64,000 nucleotides of DNA from Leifsonia sp. EB41 (GTDB lineage: Bacteria; Actinomycetota; Actinomycetes; Actinomycetales; Microbacteriaceae), in the NCBI RefSeq assembly GCF_041262565.1, contig NZ_JBGCCJ010000001.1:2046001-2110000 (forward strand). The letters are read 5' to 3'. This document shows, one piece after another, positions 42,468-50,783 of the stretch. Under the pieces are notes generated by a model. That model saw only the letters and a program-made list of their open reading frames with translations. It did no database searches and was not told where the DNA came from. Position 1 is the first letter of the stretch; every line of letters starts with the position of its first letter. Position numbers and translations under genes: made by a program.

Positions 42468-42857
42468 TCAGTTCGACTTGTCGAGCTTTCCGATCTCGTT
42501 GCCGCTGATGTCGTAGACGACCAGGGTGCTGCCCTTCGCCGTCCCGCTCGACGCCTTCGCCAGCCACTCGTCGACCCCCTGGCACGCCATCAGGGTGCTG
42601 GCGATCGGTCCGAAGGTGATGGTGTCGCCGTCGACGGAGCCCTTGCCGGTCAGGCGGTTGCAGCCGTCCGAGCCGGAGAAGGCGCCGTCGTTCTCGATCG
42701 TGAGGTTCGGCTGCGACGCGGCCGTCGAGCCCCAGGTGCCGACGAGCGCCGCGCCGCTCGGGGTGCCGGCGCAGCCGGCGAGGAGGGCGAGAGCAGCCGC
42801 GGCGACGAAGCCGCCGCCGAGGCGCCGAGCCGACGCCTGGCGGATCGTTCGCGTCAT
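42468..42857 (-). CDS. META-domain (HslJ-like) lipoprotein
   Basis: This 129-residue lipoprotein has a signal ending LALLAGC (lipid cysteine about residue 29) and a META/HslJ-type domain: LVGTWGSTA, NDGAFSGSDGCNRLTG, GPIASTLMACQGVDEWL. In HslJ-type proteins the SGSxGCNxxxG motif and later cysteine are conserved, as here. These proteins are linked to envelope stress; the role is unproven. A GAGGGGCAGGA ribosome site precedes the ATG. It lies 62 bases upstream of gadB, same strand. Confidence 0.85.
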   Translation of the reverse strand: MTRTIRQASARRLGGGFVAAAALALLAGCAGTPSGAALVGTWGSTAASQPNLTIENDGAFSGSDGCNRLTGKGSVDGDTITFGPIASTLMACQGVDEWLAKASSGTAKGSTLVVYDISGNEIGKLDKSN

Positions 42858-42959
42858 GTCGTCCTGCCCCTCTGCGGTCCGCCGGGTGCTGCGGACCGCG
42901 TCACGAGGCCGAGGATAGCGGCGCGCGACGAGCGCGCACCAGGGTCGTAGCCCGGGATT

Positions 42960-43673
42960 TCATCCGCTCGTGAGCTCGTCCACGAGCGCCAGCACGGCCG
43001 GGCTGCCGAGGATGCGGAAGTGGCCGCCGACCGGCATCCGGAGGTTGCGCGCGCCCGGCAGCGCACAGCCTCCCGGGATGTGCGGGTCGTACCAGCCCCA
43101 GATCGACACGACCCGGCCGACGTCCGCGCCGTCGCCCGCCAACTGCACCAGCTCGGGCTGGCCGGGTCGCAGCGCGCGCACGGCGGGGATCGGGACGAAC
43201 GCCGCGAGCGGCGAGCCGGAGAACGGCGTGGCGATGGCGACCACGCGGCGGATGCGCGCCGACGCGTCCGGCCTCCCAAGCAGCAGGCGGGCGACGAGTC
43301 CGCCCTTGCTGTGCGCGACGATCGTCACTCCGCTCAGGTGCTGCTCGCGCAGGTACTGCTCCACCAGGTCGGCGGCCTCCGCGAGCGACATCCCCATGTG
43401 GCCGAGGGACGCGACGACGTGCACGGGATGGCCGGCGGCGTGGAGGCGGCGCGCCAGCGGGTGCAGGAAGCGCCAGGTCTCGTAGATGCCGGGCAGCAGC
43501 ACGATGGGCTCACCCTCTCCGGCCTCGTCGACGAGCGCCTCGGGAGGGTCGTGGTCGAAATTCGCCCGGAGCTGGTGCCGCAGCACGTACTCGTAGTCGG
43601 CGAGGAGCACGCCGGCCCGGCGGACGAAGAGCAGCGCGGCGCGGACCGGGCCGGGGCGCGCGTTCTCTTCCAC
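42960..43673 (-). CDS. Alpha/beta-hydrolase (triacylglycerol-lipase-like)
   Basis: This 237-residue hydrolase has the oxyanion/strand motif IVLLPGIYETWRFLHPLA (about residues 57-74), a nucleophile elbow in IVAHSKGGLVARLLL (Ser in AHSKGG, as in LipA/EstA-type lipases) and a C-terminal GGHFRI supplying the catalytic histidine. There is no signal peptide, so it is probably cytoplasmic. Substrate is unknown; short acyl esters are likely from the family. The start is GTG 43673 and the stop is at 42960. Confidence 0.88.
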   Translation of the reverse strand: MEENARPGPVRAALLFVRRAGVLLADYEYVLRHQLRANFDHDPPEALVDEAGEGEPIVLLPGIYETWRFLHPLARRLHAAGHPVHVVASLGHMGMSLAEAADLVEQYLREQHLSGVTIVAHSKGGLVARLLLGRPDASARIRRVVAIATPFSGSPLAAFVPIPAVRALRPGQPELVQLAGDGADVGRVVSIWGWYDPHIPGGCALPGARNLRMPVGGHFRILGSPAVLALVDELTSG

Positions 43674-43755
43674 ACGGTCAGCATCGCGCCGTCAGACCGC
43701 TCTTGCCAACCTCCACCTCTTGCCAACCTCCGGTGCCGGGTGGATAGTTTGCGGC

Positions 43756-43932
43756 ATGGGCGATGTGATCGCATTCATCCTGTGCTTGGCGCTCTTCCTG
43801 GTGGGGCTCTTCCTGCTGGGCTTCGCCGTCACGCTCCCCGCCTGGCAGGGGCTGGTGTTCTTCGGCGGGATCGTCTGCGTCGCGCTCTCGTTCGGCATCC
43901 CGGTGCACCTGCTGGGGCACTCCGAGCTGTAG
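43756..43932 (+). CDS. Small two-helix membrane protein (58 residues)
   Basis: The protein is almost wholly hydrophobic: FILCLALFLVGLFLLGFAVT (about residues 7-26) and a second helix GLVFFGGIVCVALSFGIPVH (about 32-51), then HLLGHSEL. TAGTTT ends five bases before the ATG and there is no ribosome site, so it is probably leaderless. It is divergent from the lipase gene. No function is known. Confidence 0.6.
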   Translation: MGDVIAFILCLALFLVGLFLLGFAVTLPAWQGLVFFGGIVCVALSFGIPVHLLGHSEL

Positions 43933-43946
43933 CTCCCGCCCTTCGA

Positions 43947-44252
43947 CTACATGTCGGGAGGCGTGCGGACCCCGGCGTCGGCGCGGAAGCCGGCCGTGGC
44001 CTCCTCGTAGGTGGTGTGCTTGCGGGCGGGGTGCGACTCGGCGGGCGGCGGGACATCAGCGCGGCTCAGCGCGTGGAGCACGAGCTGCTCGACCAGTTCG
44101 GCGGCGGTCGTCTCCCGATGGCGGGCGATGCGGACCAGGGCGGCGAACTCGCGCTCGCCGAGGCGGATCGTCAAGGGGATTCCTGCAGGCGCACGGCCGG
44201 GGCCATGAGCGGACGCGGGCTCAGCGACATCTGTAGCGTGAGAATCCTTCAT
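43947..44252 (-). CDS. Ribbon-helix-helix-like DNA-binding protein
   Basis: This 101-residue protein contains IPLTIRLGEREFAALVRIAR followed by HRETTAAELVEQLVLHALSR (about residues 25-64), the strand-helix-helix pattern of CopG/Arc-type repressors. The flanks are polar and probably disordered. It may be a small transcription regulator or an orphan antitoxin; no toxin-like gene is adjacent. A CTCCCG/CGGGAG hairpin (43933-43960) spans its stop. Confidence 0.68.
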   Translation of the reverse strand: MKDSHATDVAEPASAHGPGRAPAGIPLTIRLGEREFAALVRIARHRETTAAELVEQLVLHALSRADVPPPAESHPARKHTTYEEATAGFRADAGVRTPPDM

Positions 44253-44589
44253 GAATCGATGGTCTCATGTGCGCGCTCTCTTTTGAAGAACCCAAAACCA
44301 CGAACGATACGCGCAATTCGGATTTCGTCCAGTGGGACCGGCGTTCTGCCGGGATCCGGCCGCCGCCGGCCGCTGTCATCACCAGACCACGTCGTCGGGT
44401 GCCATGCTCGCGCGGCGCGGCGGGCGTCCCTGGCGGTACGCCCCGCGTTTCGAGGCCGCGACGGAGCCGATCACCCCCGTTCGGGGCTATCGCCGTGACG
44501 GTCTGGTGAACAGCACGTGAAGCACCCTTCGGAGACGCACAGGCGGCTCCTAGGCTCGCTGCTGTCCACTCCCTGGAGGCAACCCGGCT
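44253..44589. other. 337-base intergenic region before efeO
   Basis: No gene is supported. Bases 44270-44335 are less GC-rich than their surroundings and may hold the promoter of the RHH gene. TCACCAGAC (44379-44387) and GTCTGGTGA (44501-44509) form a distant inverted repeat. TAGGCT (44550-44555) could be a -10 box for efeO, whose ribosome site TGGAGG is at 44574-44579. A short frame at 44404-44520 has no start signal and was not accepted. Confidence 0.55.
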
Positions 44590-45765
44590 ATGACGAAGCG
44601 CGCCCGTCTCACGGCGCTCTTCGGCGTACTGGCCGCCTTGGTCGTGGTCGCCGTCGTGGTCTCGGTCGCCGCGCGGCCGGCCGCCGTGCGCGCAGCGTCG
44701 TCCTTGGAGGTCGAGGTCACCGCGGGGACGGACGACTGCGGTCACGGCTGGGCCGACGACGGCCGCACGCTGGGCGGCACGGTCGCCTTCGACGTCTCCA
44801 ACACGACCATCGCCGGTATCGAGGTGTACCTCCAGGCGGTCGACTCGAAGAAGGTCTACCTCGACCTGGAGAGCATCGGCGCCGGCGCGCACGCCCACGC
44901 CCGCGTCGCGATCGGCTCGGGACGGTACCGGTTCGTCTGCCTCCCCGCGGACGGCGACCCGGCGAACGGGCCGACGGTGCGGGTCGGTCCTGCTCCGCCG
45001 GGGACGGCTCTCACTCCAGGCATGGTCCCGGTGACCCGCGCCGACCTCATCCCGCCGGCCAAGGCGTACGGCGCCTGGGTCGCCTCGCGCCTGCCGGCCC
45101 TGCGCCAGCAGGTCGCCGCCGTCGCGGCCGACGCCGAGGAGGGCGACTTACCGGCGGCGAAACGCGACTGGCTGACCGCCCACGTCACCTATGAGACGCT
45201 CGGCGCCGCCTACGGCGCGTTCGGCGCGGCCGGCGACGCGATCGACGGACTCCCCGGCCACGGGCTGACCGGCTTCCACGCCGTCGAGTCGCCCCTGTTC
45301 TCCGGCGGCGCGGCCGGGGCCGTCGTCGGGCCGGCGCAGCAGCTCGTGTCCGACGTGGACACGCTCCTCGCGCAGTTCCCGAAGGCGCAGATCGACCCGG
45401 GCGACATGGGGCTGCGTGCGCACGAGATCGTGGAGGACGCGATCCGCGACGTGCTCGCCGGCGCGGCCGACGCCGGGTCGGGCACCGAGCTGGCCACCAT
45501 CGACGCCAACCTGAGCGGCGCGGCCCGGGCGCTGGCGCCGCTGCACGACATCCTCGCGGCGCGCTATCCGCAGCTCGCTGCGACGCAGCAGTCGATCGCC
45601 GCCACGCAGCAGCTCGTGGAGGGCTTCCGCGGCGCCGACGGGACCTGGACCCGGCTGTCGGCGCTGACCACGGCCCAGCGCGAGCACGTCGACGCCGCGC
45701 TGAGCGAGACGGCCGAGCGGCTGGCGCCGGTCGCGGCGATCTGCGACCCGAGGAGGGAACCGTGA
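44590..45765 (+). CDS. efeO: Iron-uptake component EfeO (cupredoxin plus M75 domains)
   Basis: This 391-residue extracytoplasmic protein has an N-terminal signal/anchor helix (about residues 8-35), a cupredoxin-like domain (about 38-125, with DDCGHGW) and an imelysin/M75 domain (about 150-385, with GFHAVESPLF and RAHEIVEDAIRDVL). EfeO binds iron and passes it to the EfeU permease with EfeB. TGGAGG precedes the ATG. Its stop overlaps the efeB start (GTGA at 45762-45765). No efeU gene is found on either side, which is unusual for this system. Confidence 0.93.
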   Translation: MTKRARLTALFGVLAALVVVAVVVSVAARPAAVRAASSLEVEVTAGTDDCGHGWADDGRTLGGTVAFDVSNTTIAGIEVYLQAVDSKKVYLDLESIGAGAHAHARVAIGSGRYRFVCLPADGDPANGPTVRVGPAPPGTALTPGMVPVTRADLIPPAKAYGAWVASRLPALRQQVAAVAADAEEGDLPAAKRDWLTAHVTYETLGAAYGAFGAAGDAIDGLPGHGLTGFHAVESPLFSGGAAGAVVGPAQQLVSDVDTLLAQFPKAQIDPGDMGLRAHEIVEDAIRDVLAGAADAGSGTELATIDANLSGAARALAPLHDILAARYPQLAATQQSIAATQQLVEGFRGADGTWTRLSALTTAQREHVDAALSETAERLAPVAAICDPRREP

Positions 45766-47003
45766 CGGCACTGGGTCGGAGGGGCTTCCTCACTGCGGGC
45801 GCTGGCGTGGCGGCAGGGGCTGCCGTGACGGGAGGTGTCGGCGCGGTGCTGGCGCCGGACGCGGCGAGCGCGCACCCGGCCGCCGCGGTCCCGGCCGCCC
45901 GCGCAGCGGTCCCGTTCCACGGCGAGCACCAGCAGGGCATCCTCACGCCGGTGCAGCGCTCGGCCGCGTTCGTCGCGCTCGACGTGACCGCGGCCTCCCG
46001 CGCCGAGCTCGCCGACCTGCTCAAGACGATCACCGAGCGCGCCCGCTTCCTGACCACAGGAGGCACGCCTCCCGACCCGGGGCTGACCGCGCCGCCGCGC
46101 GACTCCGGCGTCCTCGGCCCCACGGTCGTGCCGGACGGGCTCACCGTCACGCTCTCGGCGGGGGCCTCCCTGTTCGACGGCCGTTACGGCCTGGCCTCCG
46201 TGAAGCCCGCGCGGCTGCGGACGATGGACGCGTTCCCCGACGACTCCCTCCGCCGCGAGGTCTGCGACGGCGACCTCTTGCTGCAGGTCTGCGCCGACGA
46301 CCGGGACGCGGTCACCCACGCGGTCCGCGAGATCGCCAGGGCGACCCGCGGCGGGATGGGCGTGCGCTGGCGGCAGGACGGCTTCGTCTCCCCGCCGCGG
46401 CCCAGCGGCACGCCGCGCAACCTGATGGGTTTCAAGGACGGCACCGGCAACCCGGACGTGCACGACGCCGCACTGATGAAGCAGCTCGTGTGGGCGCAGG
46501 GGACGGGAGGCGAGCCCTCCTGGACCACCGGCGGCAGCTACCACGTCGTCCGCGTCATCCGGATGCTGGTCGAGTTCTGGGACCGGGTGAACCTGCACGA
46601 GCAGGAGAACATGATCGGCCGCCGCCGCGACACCGGGGCGCCGCTCACCGCCTCCGCCGAGTTCGACGACCCGCACTACGAGAACGACCCGACCGGCGAC
46701 GTCATCCAGCTCGACGCCCACATCCGGCTCGCCAACCCGCGCACGAAGGCGAGCGCAGGCCAGCGGATGCTGCGCCGCGCGTACAACTACGACGGCGGCG
46801 TCGACGCCAACGGGACGCTCGACATGGGGCTCGTCTTCGTCGCCTTCAACCAGGACCTCGACCGGCAGTTCGTGGCCGTGCAGAAACGGCTCGCCGGTGA
46901 GCCGCTGACGGACTACATCCAGCCGTTCGGCGGCGGCTACTACTTCGCGCTCCCCGGAGCCCGCGACTCCTCCGACTGGCTCGGGCGCAGCATGCTCGCG
47001 TGA
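45762..47003 (+). CDS. efeB: Dyp-type haem peroxidase / deferrochelatase EfeB
   Basis: This 413-residue protein is a dye-decolourising peroxidase exported by the Tat pathway: signal LGRRGFLTAGAGVAAGAAVT with twin arginines. The Dyp signature GFKDGTGNPDV (about residues 223-233) holds the distal aspartate, the proximal haem histidine is probably in DPHYEND or nearby, and the arginine is in RRAYNYDGG. It oxidises ferrous iron or removes iron from haem for uptake. The GTG at 45762 has AGGAGGG upstream and overlaps efeO. Confidence 0.93.
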   Translation: MTALGRRGFLTAGAGVAAGAAVTGGVGAVLAPDAASAHPAAAVPAARAAVPFHGEHQQGILTPVQRSAAFVALDVTAASRAELADLLKTITERARFLTTGGTPPDPGLTAPPRDSGVLGPTVVPDGLTVTLSAGASLFDGRYGLASVKPARLRTMDAFPDDSLRREVCDGDLLLQVCADDRDAVTHAVREIARATRGGMGVRWRQDGFVSPPRPSGTPRNLMGFKDGTGNPDVHDAALMKQLVWAQGTGGEPSWTTGGSYHVVRVIRMLVEFWDRVNLHEQENMIGRRRDTGAPLTASAEFDDPHYENDPTGDVIQLDAHIRLANPRTKASAGQRMLRRAYNYDGGVDANGTLDMGLVFVAFNQDLDRQFVAVQKRLAGEPLTDYIQPFGGGYYFALPGARDSSDWLGRSMLA

Positions 47004-47049
47004 GCCGGAGGCATCAGGTAACACCCACCGACAGAAGGAAGCAGAAATC

Positions 47050-48744
47050 GTGTCCAGACTCTCTCGTCTGCGCCGCCACCCGGTCGCCTCGGCCGGCCTG
47101 GCGCTGCTCGGCGCGGCGACCCTCGTAGGGGCAGGCGTCCTCGCCATCGCCCCCGCGTCGGCGTTCCCGGCCCATGGGACCCCCGACCACTCCAACCAGA
47201 CCCAGACCCCGATCAAGCACCTCGTCGTGATCTTCGACGAGAACATCTCCTTCGACCACTACTTCGGCACCTACCCGAAGGCGGCCAACACCGACGGCAC
47301 GACGTTCACCGCCGCCGCCGGAACCCCCGCGGTGAACACCCTCGCCAGCAGCGGGACGCTCACCAGCAACCCGAACCTCTACGCCCCGCAGCGGCTCACC
47401 CCGGCGCAGGCCCTCACCTGCGACCAGAACCACGGCTACGCCGCCGAGCAGGCCGCAGTGGACAACGGCAAGATGGACATGTTCGTCCAGAAGACCGAGA
47501 CCGACACCTGCACCGGCGCGTTCGGCCAGCCGGGCCTGGTCATGGACTACTACGACGGCAACACCGTCACCGGGCTGTGGAACTACGCGCAGAACTACTC
47601 GATGAGCGACAACATGTGGGACACCACGTTCGGCCCGTCGACCCCCGGCGCGCTCAACCTGATCTCGGGCCAGACCCACGGCGGCACCGCCTACGACCCG
47701 AAGACCGGGGCGGTCCTCCCGGCCTCCACGTCGGTCCAGTCGAAGAACGCCGCGGGCGTCGGCACGGTGATCGGCGACCCCGACCCCGTGTACGACGACT
47801 GCTCGGACGCCGACCACACCTCCACCTCGGCGCTGGTCGGCATGGCCGGCAAGAACGTCGGTGACCTCCTCAACGCCCGCGGCGTGAGCTGGGGCTGGTT
47901 CCAGGGCGGCTTCACGCCGACCACCGCGTGGAACGGCCAGGCCGGCAGCTACGCCAAGTGCGACGCGACCACCGCGAACATCGGCGGCGCGACGCCGAAG
48001 GACTACTCGCCGCACCACAACCCCTTCTCGTACTACAAGTCCACGTCGAACCCGCACCACCTCCCGCCGACGTCGACCCAGGCCATCGGTCACACCGACC
48101 AGGCCAACCACCAGTACGACCTGACCTCGTTCGACAAGGCCGTGGCGGCGAACAACCTCCCTGCCGTCTCGTTCCTCAAGGCCCCGGAGGCCCAGGACGG
48201 TCACGCCGCCTACTCCGACCCGCTGGACGAGCAGAAGTTCCTCGTCAACGAGATCAACGCCCTCCAGAAGTCGAAGGACTGGAAGAGCACCGCGGTCGTC
48301 GTCACCTACGACGACTCGGACGGCTGGTACGACCACGTCGCGCCGACCGTGGCCAACGGCTCGAACGACGCAGCCGTCGACTCGGCGGTCTGCACCAACC
48401 AGACGAAGATCGCCGGTGGCTACGCGGACCGCTGCGGCCCGAGCCAGCGCCTGCCGTTCCTCGTCGTCTCGCCGTGGGCCGCTCAGAACAAGGTCGACCA
48501 CACCGCGATCGAGCAGACCAGCCCGCTGAAGTTCATCGAGGACAACTGGGGCACGAGCCGGATCGGCGACGCGTCCTTCGACGCCCGCGCCGGCTCGCTG
48601 AACGGGCTGTTCGACTGGAAGCACCCGCAGCAGCGCGAGGTGCTGCTCGACCCGGCCTCCGGCGCTGTCACACAGGTCGTGCCCACGCACGGCCGCAGCG
48701 GTGACGCGGACGACCAGGGGCAGAACGACAACAGCCAGCACTGA
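47050..48744 (+). CDS. Secreted phosphoesterase (phospholipase C / AcpA family)
   Basis: This 564-residue enzyme has a signal peptide (SAGLALLGAATLVGAGVLAI, cleavage about residue 37) and the alkaline-phosphatase-like fold of bacterial phospholipases C and acid phosphatase AcpA. The metal/nucleophile motif is HLVVIFDENISFDHYFGTYP (about 57-76). Later metal ligands are in VTYDDSDGWYDHVAP. It probably releases phosphate from phospholipids or other esters outside the cell. It follows efeB by 46 bases, so it may be co-transcribed. A perfect terminator hairpin follows. Confidence 0.9.
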   Translation: MSRLSRLRRHPVASAGLALLGAATLVGAGVLAIAPASAFPAHGTPDHSNQTQTPIKHLVVIFDENISFDHYFGTYPKAANTDGTTFTAAAGTPAVNTLASSGTLTSNPNLYAPQRLTPAQALTCDQNHGYAAEQAAVDNGKMDMFVQKTETDTCTGAFGQPGLVMDYYDGNTVTGLWNYAQNYSMSDNMWDTTFGPSTPGALNLISGQTHGGTAYDPKTGAVLPASTSVQSKNAAGVGTVIGDPDPVYDDCSDADHTSTSALVGMAGKNVGDLLNARGVSWGWFQGGFTPTTAWNGQAGSYAKCDATTANIGGATPKDYSPHHNPFSYYKSTSNPHHLPPTSTQAIGHTDQANHQYDLTSFDKAVAANNLPAVSFLKAPEAQDGHAAYSDPLDEQKFLVNEINALQKSKDWKSTAVVVTYDDSDGWYDHVAPTVANGSNDAAVDSAVCTNQTKIAGGYADRCGPSQRLPFLVVSPWAAQNKVDHTAIEQTSPLKFIEDNWGTSRIGDASFDARAGSLNGLFDWKHPQQREVLLDPASGAVTQVVPTHGRSGDADDQGQNDNSQH

Positions 48745-48760
48745 CCCCCTCGGGGGTGGG

Positions 48761-48794
48761 ACGCCGGGTGCGCAGGTCGCTGCGCACCCGGCGT
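48761..48794. terminator. Strong bidirectional terminator
   Basis: ACGCCGGGTGCGCAG (48761-48775) pairs perfectly with 48780-48794 around a GTCG loop, then TTTCTCC on the plus strand. It lies between the convergent phosphoesterase and esterase genes. Confidence 0.9.
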
Positions 48795-48804
48795 TTCTCC
48801 TGTG

Positions 48805-49699
48805 TCAGGCGAAGTGGGACGCGACGAACGCGAGCTGGGCGGGCGCTTCGCGCCGCCAGTAGTCGAGGTCGTGGCCTCCCGGGGTGAAGCCGCCGGCCGG
48901 CCGCGGGTGGAGGCCGGCGACGTAGTCCTGGACGTTCGGGCAGAAGCCGTCGCCGGTGCCGCACTCGACGCGCAGCGGGATGCCGGCGAGCGTCGCCTCG
49001 TGGCCGAAGGGCGTGTTCGCGGCGAAGTCGGCTGCTCCGTCGAAGGCGCCGTGAGCGGCCTCCTTCGCGGTGTGCCAGATCGCGGGGCTCTCCGCGACCG
49101 CCGACGCGACCCGCGCGGCGCCCATCAGGCCCGCGAGGTGGAGGGCGCCGTAACCGCCCATCGACCAGCCGAGGAACGCGACCTTCGTCGTGTCCAGACC
49201 GGCCTTCGCCAGGAGCGGGATGAACTCGTCGGTCAGCATCGCGGCCGCGTCCTCCCCGGTGGCGCGGCGATGCCAGTAGGTGTTGCCGCCGTCCGCCGAC
49301 GCGATGGCGAACGGCCGCGCGCCGTGTTGCACCGCCTGGGCGAGGAAGCGGTCGAGTCCGAGTCCCGAGCCGAACGCCGAGCCGTGGTCGCCGCCGAAAC
49401 CGGGCAGTGCGATCAGGACCGGGAGGGCGTCGCCCGGCTTCGACCCCGGCGGGTAGCTCACGGTCCAGCCGACGGTCGCGCCGAGCCGCGCGGCGGAGAC
49501 GAAACGAACCGCTGACGGCCAGGCCTGGAGCGACCGCGGGGATGCGGCCGGGCGTGCCGTTGAGGCCCAGCAGCCGGTGCAGTTCCGAGCGGCCGGGCAG
49601 GAGCCGCTCCTCCACGGCGAACGCCGCGCCTCCGCCGAGGACGCCGAGGGCGGCGACACCGATCCCGGCCCCGATCAGGGTGCGACGCGCGACGCTCAT
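48805..49699 (-). pseudogene. Alpha/beta-hydrolase esterase interrupted by a frameshift
   Basis: From the ATG at 49699 (TAGGGT six bases upstream) one frame encodes a Tat-like or anchor sequence and AVEERLLPGRSELHRLLGLNG to GLAVSGSF. The continuation VSAARLGATVGWTVSYPPGS lies in another frame and runs to the stop at 48805. One extra base near 49502-49504 explains the break. The second part is a full esterase (D-like/PHB depolymerase-like) with the nucleophile elbow FLGWSMGGYGALHLAG and histidine in TPGGHDLDYWR. It is a recent pseudogene or a sequence error. Confidence 0.82.
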
Positions 49700-49718
49700 G
49701 CGCTCACCCTAACGGCGC

Positions 49719-49749
49719 TTGACCCTCACACCGTGTCAGGCTGGATCGT
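49719..49749 (+). promoter_or_regulatory. MerR-type promoter and operator
   Basis: TTGACC (49719-49724) is followed after 19 bases by GATCGT (49744-49749), the long spacing typical of MerR-controlled promoters. The spacer holds the inverted repeat CCTCACAC-C-GTGTCAGG (49724-49740). The MerR-family gene starts at 49760, so autoregulation is likely. Confidence 0.65.
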
Positions 49750-49759
49750 GGCCTCCAAC

Positions 49760-50584
49760 ATGTACACCATCGGAGAATTCGCCGCGATCGGGCGGGTGAG
49801 CGTCCGGATGCTGCGGCACTACGACGCCATCGGCCTGCTGCCGCCGGCGCGCGTGGACGAGCACAGCGGCTACCGCTCGTACTCGGACGCGCAGCTGGCG
49901 AGCCTGCTGCTGATCGTCGAGCTGCGCCAGCTCGGGATCGGCCTCGACGCGATCGCCGCCGTGCTCGCGTCCGACGACCCGCGGCCCGCCCTCACGGCGG
50001 CGCTGCGGCAGCGCCGGGCCGAGCTGGCGGCGGGCATCGCCGACGACCGCAACCGGCTCGACCGCCTGGAGCGGCGCCTCCGCCTACTGGAAGGAACAGA
50101 GATCATGACGACTCCCGTCGAATACCGCCCGCTGGAACCCGCCACCGTCTACGCCGTCAGCGGCACCGCGCCCGGGATGGGCCCGGAGCTGGTCGGCCCG
50201 ATGGTCGGGCCGCTCATCGGCTCGCTCGACCAGGCGCTGGAGGCCGCGGGACGCCCGCTGCTGGCGCCGTCCGTGTTCTGGTACGAGGCCAGGGACGACG
50301 AGCGGCTGGAGGTCCACATCTCGTACCCGGCCGAGACCCCGCCGCGACCCGGCGACGGCTACGAGGTGGTCGACCTCCCTGCGGTCCCGCTCGCGGCGAC
50401 GCTGCTGCACCGCGGCGACATGACCGGCATCGGCGACTCGTGGATGGCCCTGATGGAGCGCCTCGCGGCCGACGGCTACCACGTCACCGGCCCCACCCGC
50501 GAGGTCTACCTCGAGGCCACCGGCCACACCCCCGGCCCCGACTGGCTCACCGAACTCCAGGCCCCCGTAGCCCCCACCTCCTGA
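49760..50584 (+). CDS. MerR-family regulator with GyrI-like effector domain
   Basis: This 274-residue regulator has the MerR winged helix (YTIGEFAAIGRVSVRMLRHYDAIGLLPP, about residues 2-29, in two parts), a dimerising coiled coil ending LERRLRLLEG (about 115) and a C-terminal GyrI/AraC-type effector domain (about 120-270), like BmrR and TipA-type drug sensors. It probably activates a promoter when a hydrophobic compound binds. No transporter is adjacent; the divergent broken esterase is the only neighbour. An open frame continues upstream but the MerR N-terminus fixes the start. Confidence 0.92.
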   Translation: MYTIGEFAAIGRVSVRMLRHYDAIGLLPPARVDEHSGYRSYSDAQLASLLLIVELRQLGIGLDAIAAVLASDDPRPALTAALRQRRAELAAGIADDRNRLDRLERRLRLLEGTEIMTTPVEYRPLEPATVYAVSGTAPGMGPELVGPMVGPLIGSLDQALEAAGRPLLAPSVFWYEARDDERLEVHISYPAETPPRPGDGYEVVDLPAVPLAATLLHRGDMTGIGDSWMALMERLAADGYHVTGPTREVYLEATGHTPGPDWLTELQAPVAPTS

Positions 50585-50589
50585 ACGAA

Positions 50590-50727
50590 CGCCGAGGCGG
50601 CGCAAACTCGCCCCGAATCCGCCGAGACGGCACACAATTCGCCGCCTCGATGGTGCGGGACCAGCCACCGAGGCGGCGCAAAGTCGCCGGAAAAGCGCCG
50701 AGGCGGCGGAGAATGCGCCGTCTCGGG
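50590..50727. repeat. Palindrome family C: CCGAGGCGGCGCAAA units
   Basis: Forward units start at 50592 (CCGAGGCGGCGCAAA), 50668 (identical) and 50698 (CCGAGGCGGCGGAGA). Inverse units include GCCGCCTCG at 50641 and CGCCGTCTCGG near 50716. They pair into at least two hairpins and fill the gap between the convergent MerR and araA genes. Confidence 0.8.
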
Positions 50728-50783
50728 GAGGTGGGACCCGGCCGCCGACGCCGATGACATGCCGGCGGCCGGGGGTCTGGGGG

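Noticed and set aside
43947-44252. Toxin-antitoxin locus around the RHH-like gene
   Set aside because: The only adjacent small gene (43756-43932) is a divergent-origin, hydrophobic two-helix protein on the opposite strand, converging on the RHH gene rather than forming an operon with it.
44404-44520. Short plus-strand frame (LARRGGRPWRYAPRFEA) in the gap before efeO
   Set aside because: No ribosome site, no leaderless -10 pattern and no overlap with an operon. Codon content is not distinctive.
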